Assembly: GCA_034696485.1 (NCBI GenBank)
Contig: JAQIWT010001481.1
Span: 1-10,645 of the forward strand
Source of the DNA: Isohypsibius dastychi
Lineage: Eukaryota; Tardigrada; Eutardigrada; Parachela; Isohypsibiidae
Reading direction: 5' to 3'
Length of the DNA: 10,645 bases
Shown here one piece after another: positions 8,438-10,645 of this stretch (its first letter is position 1; every line of letters begins with the position of its first letter). The notes beneath the pieces are model-generated. The model ran no database searches and was not told where the DNA came from. It saw only the letters and a list, made by a program, of their open reading frames with translations. The position numbers and the translations under genes are program-made.

Positions 8438-8529
8438 TACGTGGGCTCCAAAATTAAGTTACCGTCTGCCTATGCTAATCGAGACTGAGCATGACATAGA
8501 GGTGGTAACAAAAATATGGAGCCCACGTA
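8438..8529. repeat. 13-bp perfect inverted repeat with 66-nt loop
   Basis: TACGTGGGCTCCA at 8438-8450 and its exact reverse complement at 8517-8529. A second 7-bp pair (GATTAGC 8422-8428 / GCTAATC 8474-8480) lies just outside and inside it. Possibly the remnant of a small foldback insertion. Confidence 0.6.
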
Positions 8530-8997
8530 TCCGATCTACATGCATGGTCAAAATGCCATGTGGGCACATCGTTTGTTCCTAACGGAACCTTGTTTGTTGT
8601 GCCAGATTTCTGGCTTGCATGAAAAACATTTTCCTCTGGGAATTTTCCGTCTACAGTCTTCATTCGACCTTTTGCCGCGAGAATCATCAAGAGTGCTTAC
8701 AGTTGGGATATTAGTTTGACCTTTCGCTCCTTGAACTCCTTGCCAATATGCCTGCATTAATGGCGACCGGAAGTACCATCAGCGTGAATATGGCGCCGCA
8801 TTGTGGGTTTGTACGGTGAAGCAAACTGCGGTGAATAACAACAAAATAGCTAAACAAAATAGAAAGACGCGATAAGCGGGTAGACAATGATCGACCAATG
8901 CGGGTCGTGTAGCGTGGTTGAGGGCCGAGAATTTCAGTGGGTGTGTCCTGTGTTGGGAGAAGCCATAAGATTTGACTCGGGGCTGATATGATGTCAT
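8475..8997 (-). CDS. Possible type II membrane protein with short Gly-X-Y run
   Basis: Tentative gene from the ATG at 8997 on the minus strand. Exon 8997-8815 encodes a ~45-residue N-terminal region followed by one strong transmembrane helix (VFLFCLAILLLFTAVCF). A 63-nt GT-AG intron (8814-8752) leads in phase to a 17-codon exon, 8751-8701, containing GVQGAKGQTN, three collagen-like triplets. Its GTAAGC donor at 8700 leads to a third exon from 8657, reading TVDGKFPEENVFH and on to a stop at 8475, or to a GTAGAT donor at 8539. Cytoplasmic tail, single anchor, then Gly-X-Y resembles the order in colmedin, gliomedin or cuticle-collagen type proteins, but three triplets are too few to call. No olfactomedin or TNF domain was identified. 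The start lies 137 bp from the divergent RWD gene, so a shared promoter is possible. Confidence 0.33.
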
Positions 8998-9133
8998 TTC
9001 GAATGGGCCGATGCAATAAAATCTGCACCGTGTTATTTGAGTCTGCCAGACAAACGGAGTATTTAGGTGCGGTTTTGTATCTTGGAAGTCTCTATGCCGG
9101 TTTCTTTTCACCAATCTCATCCATAATCTGCGA

Positions 9134-9970
9134 ATGATGTCTAGAACTAGAACAGTACCGATGAACGAAAGCGATACGTTCGAGATTCTGGATTCCGATG
9201 ATGGGGACATGGAATGTAGCGCAGTTGCCGAAGGTAAAAACCGTCACTTTTTCGGTAGGTCAAACAGGATGAAAAACTCTTCACTCTGTGATTTCGTATC
9301 TCTATATGCGGGAAAAATTATAACCTTTATTTGAGAGATAACCTCGATCCTTCTTTGTTTGCATTTTGTTCTGAGATAGTTTCTTGATTCAGAGTTGGGA
9401 AAGAATGTTAAAAAGACCAGCTTCATCGTCGATGACGAGGATGATGATTTGGCTATTGTTGGTACCTCGTCCATGGAGATCACAGAGCCTACAGCCAAGA
9501 AGACTAAGAAACCCGAAATTGCCATGCTCTTGGATCAGCGTTCTGATGAGATTCGTCAGCTAGTGAACTCGTATGGAGTATTTGAGCTTGGATGGGGAAT
9601 GAAAGTCACAGCACACCCAGTTGATAATCGAAGCGTGGAGTCGAAAGTTACTCTCAGCATTCTTCCAACCGTCCCAAGATCTGGTCGACAGCTGAATGAT
9701 CAGTCACCACGTTTTCGTTTGACCGTCGACTCTCCTGGAATGACGACATCTCTGGTGGAGTTTGAATATTTTCCACCAATTCGGGTTCACGTGGAGTATT
9801 CGTCGGTGGCAAATAACGAGGCCAAATTCTTCTTGCACTGCCCGTGGCTCCTCCAAGAACATGTAAGTGTTGTGATGTAATTATTATGTGTAGAATCGAA
9901 AGGACACGAACTAGTGATCCAAGATCATTTTAATCAGGAGATGTTAGTAAAGACGAAAGAGAAGCGATGA
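9134..9970 (+). CDS. Acidic SIM-like and RWD-domain protein (RNF14-type RWD)
   Basis: Exons 9134-9233, 9393-9862 and 9938-9970, with introns of 159 and 75 nt and consistent phases, give 200 residues. The acidic N-terminal third has three hydrophobic cores beside acidic runs, the layout of SUMO-interacting motifs: FEILDSDDGD (16-25), SFIVDDEDDD (43-52) and DDLAIVGTS (51-59). A basic patch (KKTKK, 69-73) follows. From about residue 83 an RWD fold is suggested (SDEIRQLVNSYGVFEL, VEFEYFPPIRVHVEY, FFLHCPWLLQEH); the PP after an aromatic pair and the CPWL block recall the RWD of the E3 ligase RNF14/ARA54. No RING1-IBR-RING2 follows within the window: the frame ends 10 codons after the last junction. 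It is either an RWD-only protein, a truncated RNF14 copy, or continues through an unseen exon. The strong donor GTAAGT at 9863 is secure; the third exon is not. Confidence 0.62.
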
Positions 9971-10223
9971 AGAGACGCGGTTGGGAAAGATGAAAAGTAG
10001 AAAAGTGAAAGTGAAGTGAAAAGTGTGTCGGCAAAAAAGCTCGAGATGTTATAAATAACATCTCGGATTAGGAGCTAGAGCGAGATGTTATTGAGTCATG
10101 CGGGTCAGCTTCGCATGTACTGGGTTAAAGTTTAGAAAGAGAGGCGCAAGCTGAGAATAATTATGCAACTGTTTATGATGAACGCGACAATCTCCCCCTT
10201 GAAGTTCGAAGTCCTCGGCGAAA
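9971..10223. other. Spacer with palindrome, no gene seen
   Basis: Purine-rich sequence (many GAAAAG/GTGAAG repeats, 9951-10025), then a 24-bp palindrome and a third copy of its half-site. It lies between the ends of two convergent genes and probably holds both 3' UTRs. No coding potential recognised. Confidence 0.45.
10042..10065. terminator. Perfect palindrome in the convergent 3' region
   Basis: Two perfect 11-base arms, CGAGATGTTAT and its reverse complement, flank a 2-base centre, so the DNA could extrude a cruciform and RNA from either strand would form a tight hairpin. The half-site recurs in direct orientation at 10081-10091. Calling it a terminator is only a guess from its place between convergent genes; a transposon footprint is equally possible. 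Confidence 0.3.
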
Positions 10224-10574
10224 CTAGTTGGCAGTCCGTCGGAGGTGGCTGGGCAGTGGGCCGACAATTATTTTCAGGGTCTCGAACATGGGACGATCCA
10301 AGGTTCCTGGATGGTAAAAGTAAAGGTACTCGGCGCAGCGGGCTTGAACGAGTCGGTGTTCCACTCGCATGAGGCTGGAACATCTGGCACCGTAAGTGGC
10401 GTTGGCAATGCCATCTGCGACATGACTGGTCGCTTTGTGAACCATTAGAGCATCCTGCAGATTACTCTTCCCTGACGAAGAGACGAAGCCACTGAGTTGA
10501 CCAAAAAGAGAAAAAGCTGATTCTGGGGGATTCTCATGAGACCATATTGTTTCGTCGAATTGATCAATATCGAA
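10224..10574 (-). CDS. Terminal exon of an unrecognised minus-strand gene (partial)
   Basis: The minus strand is open for 116 codons from a textbook acceptor (TCACTCTTTCAG, AG at 10576-10575) to a TAG at 10226-10224. A 62-nt intron (10636-10575) beginning GTTGGA would link it to coding sequence running off the right edge. The protein opens with an acidic stretch (FDIDQFDETIWSHENPPES), then appears helical (DALMVHKATSHVADGIANAT, LMRVEHRLVQARCAEYLYFY) and ends basic (PSHLRRTAN). No family is recognised; the helical, Ala/Leu/charged composition would suit an all-alpha domain. GC content is higher than in the flanking spacer, as expected of coding sequence. It converges on the RWD gene. Confidence 0.45.
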   Translation of the reverse strand, partial: FDIDQFDETIWSHENPPESAFSLFGQLSGFVSSSGKSNLQDALMVHKATSHVADGIANATYGARCSSLMRVEHRLVQARCAEYLYFYHPGTLDRPMFETLKIIVGPLPSHLRRTAN

Positions 10575-10645
10575 CTGAAAGAGTGAATGAAGCTTTGTGT
10601 GTGCGACATGAGCTCCCTTCCTTGCAAGAGTCCAACTGCCGCTTT

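Noticed and set aside
8779-9210. Minus-strand frame extended upstream of 8997
   Set aside because: The part above 8997 is antisense to the first exon of the RWD gene; the ATG at 8997 is the more plausible start.
10026-10202. A Copia-like LTR on the minus strand: a polypurine tract reading AAGGGGGAGA (10193-10202) followed by TGTCG, with a TGTCG/CGACA pair at 10026-10030 and 10185-10189
   Set aside because: No integrase, reverse transcriptase or clear RNase H motif is present, the residues near the tract lack the usual TK signature, and the second LTR would be outside the window. The adjoining frame fits a spliced host exon better.
10278-10391. A plus-strand exon between TTTTCAG (10271-10277) and a GTAAGT donor (10392), in phase with the RWD gene and slightly C2-like (SWMVKVKVLGAAGL)
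   Set aside because: It would require a 415-nt intron, has no homology to RNF14 after its RWD domain, and lies antisense to a longer open minus-strand exon. It is kept only as an alternative.

Overview
The window looks like compact invertebrate animal DNA. Genes are split by short GT-AG introns (41 to about 160 nt in my models), intergenic spacers are small, and genes lie on both strands. The recognisable domain families are BTB-BACK-kelch, MADF and an RWD domain of the RNF14 kind. This combination suggests an ecdysozoan (nematode, tardigrade or arthropod), but nothing in the window fixes the phylum. There are no bacterial-style operons, rRNAs, tRNAs or CRISPR arrays that I can see.

Layout. 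Positions 161-1235 are one long inverted-repeat (foldback) transposable element. It is flanked by a perfect 11-bp target-site duplication and has arms packed with GGACC/GGTCC motifs; it looks like a non-autonomous MULE-type element. Positions 1247-2223 are mostly non-coding, with one weak secreted ORF on the minus strand and a G-quadruplex-type run. Positions 2224-4318 hold a six-exon BTB-BACK-kelch-like gene (+), phase-consistent at every junction except for one missing base in the BTB domain. Converging on it, with stop codons only 33 bp apart, is a small unrecognised multi-exon gene (-, 5062-4352). Positions 5063-6083 show no gene I can defend, but contain a nested stem-loop element. A ~225-bp sequence is then directly duplicated (6084-6309 and 6494-6717). 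The second copy ends about 70 bp before a MADF-domain gene (+, 6791-7849), which carries a frame break and an in-frame stop. Positions 7791-9000 hold two tentative minus-strand genes. Positions 9134-9970 hold a small acidic protein with SUMO-interaction-like motifs and an RWD domain (+). The window ends with the terminal exon of an unrecognised minus-strand gene.

The genes do not form an obvious pathway. A loose theme is ubiquitin/SUMO regulation, since BTB-BACK-kelch proteins are usually CUL3 adaptors and the RWD/SIM protein resembles the substrate end of RNF14. The lesions in two otherwise well-formed genes mean either recent gene decay or base-level assembly errors, and this should be settled before functional conclusions are drawn. 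All gene models were made by eye from splice signals, reading frame and domain resemblance; no search was run.
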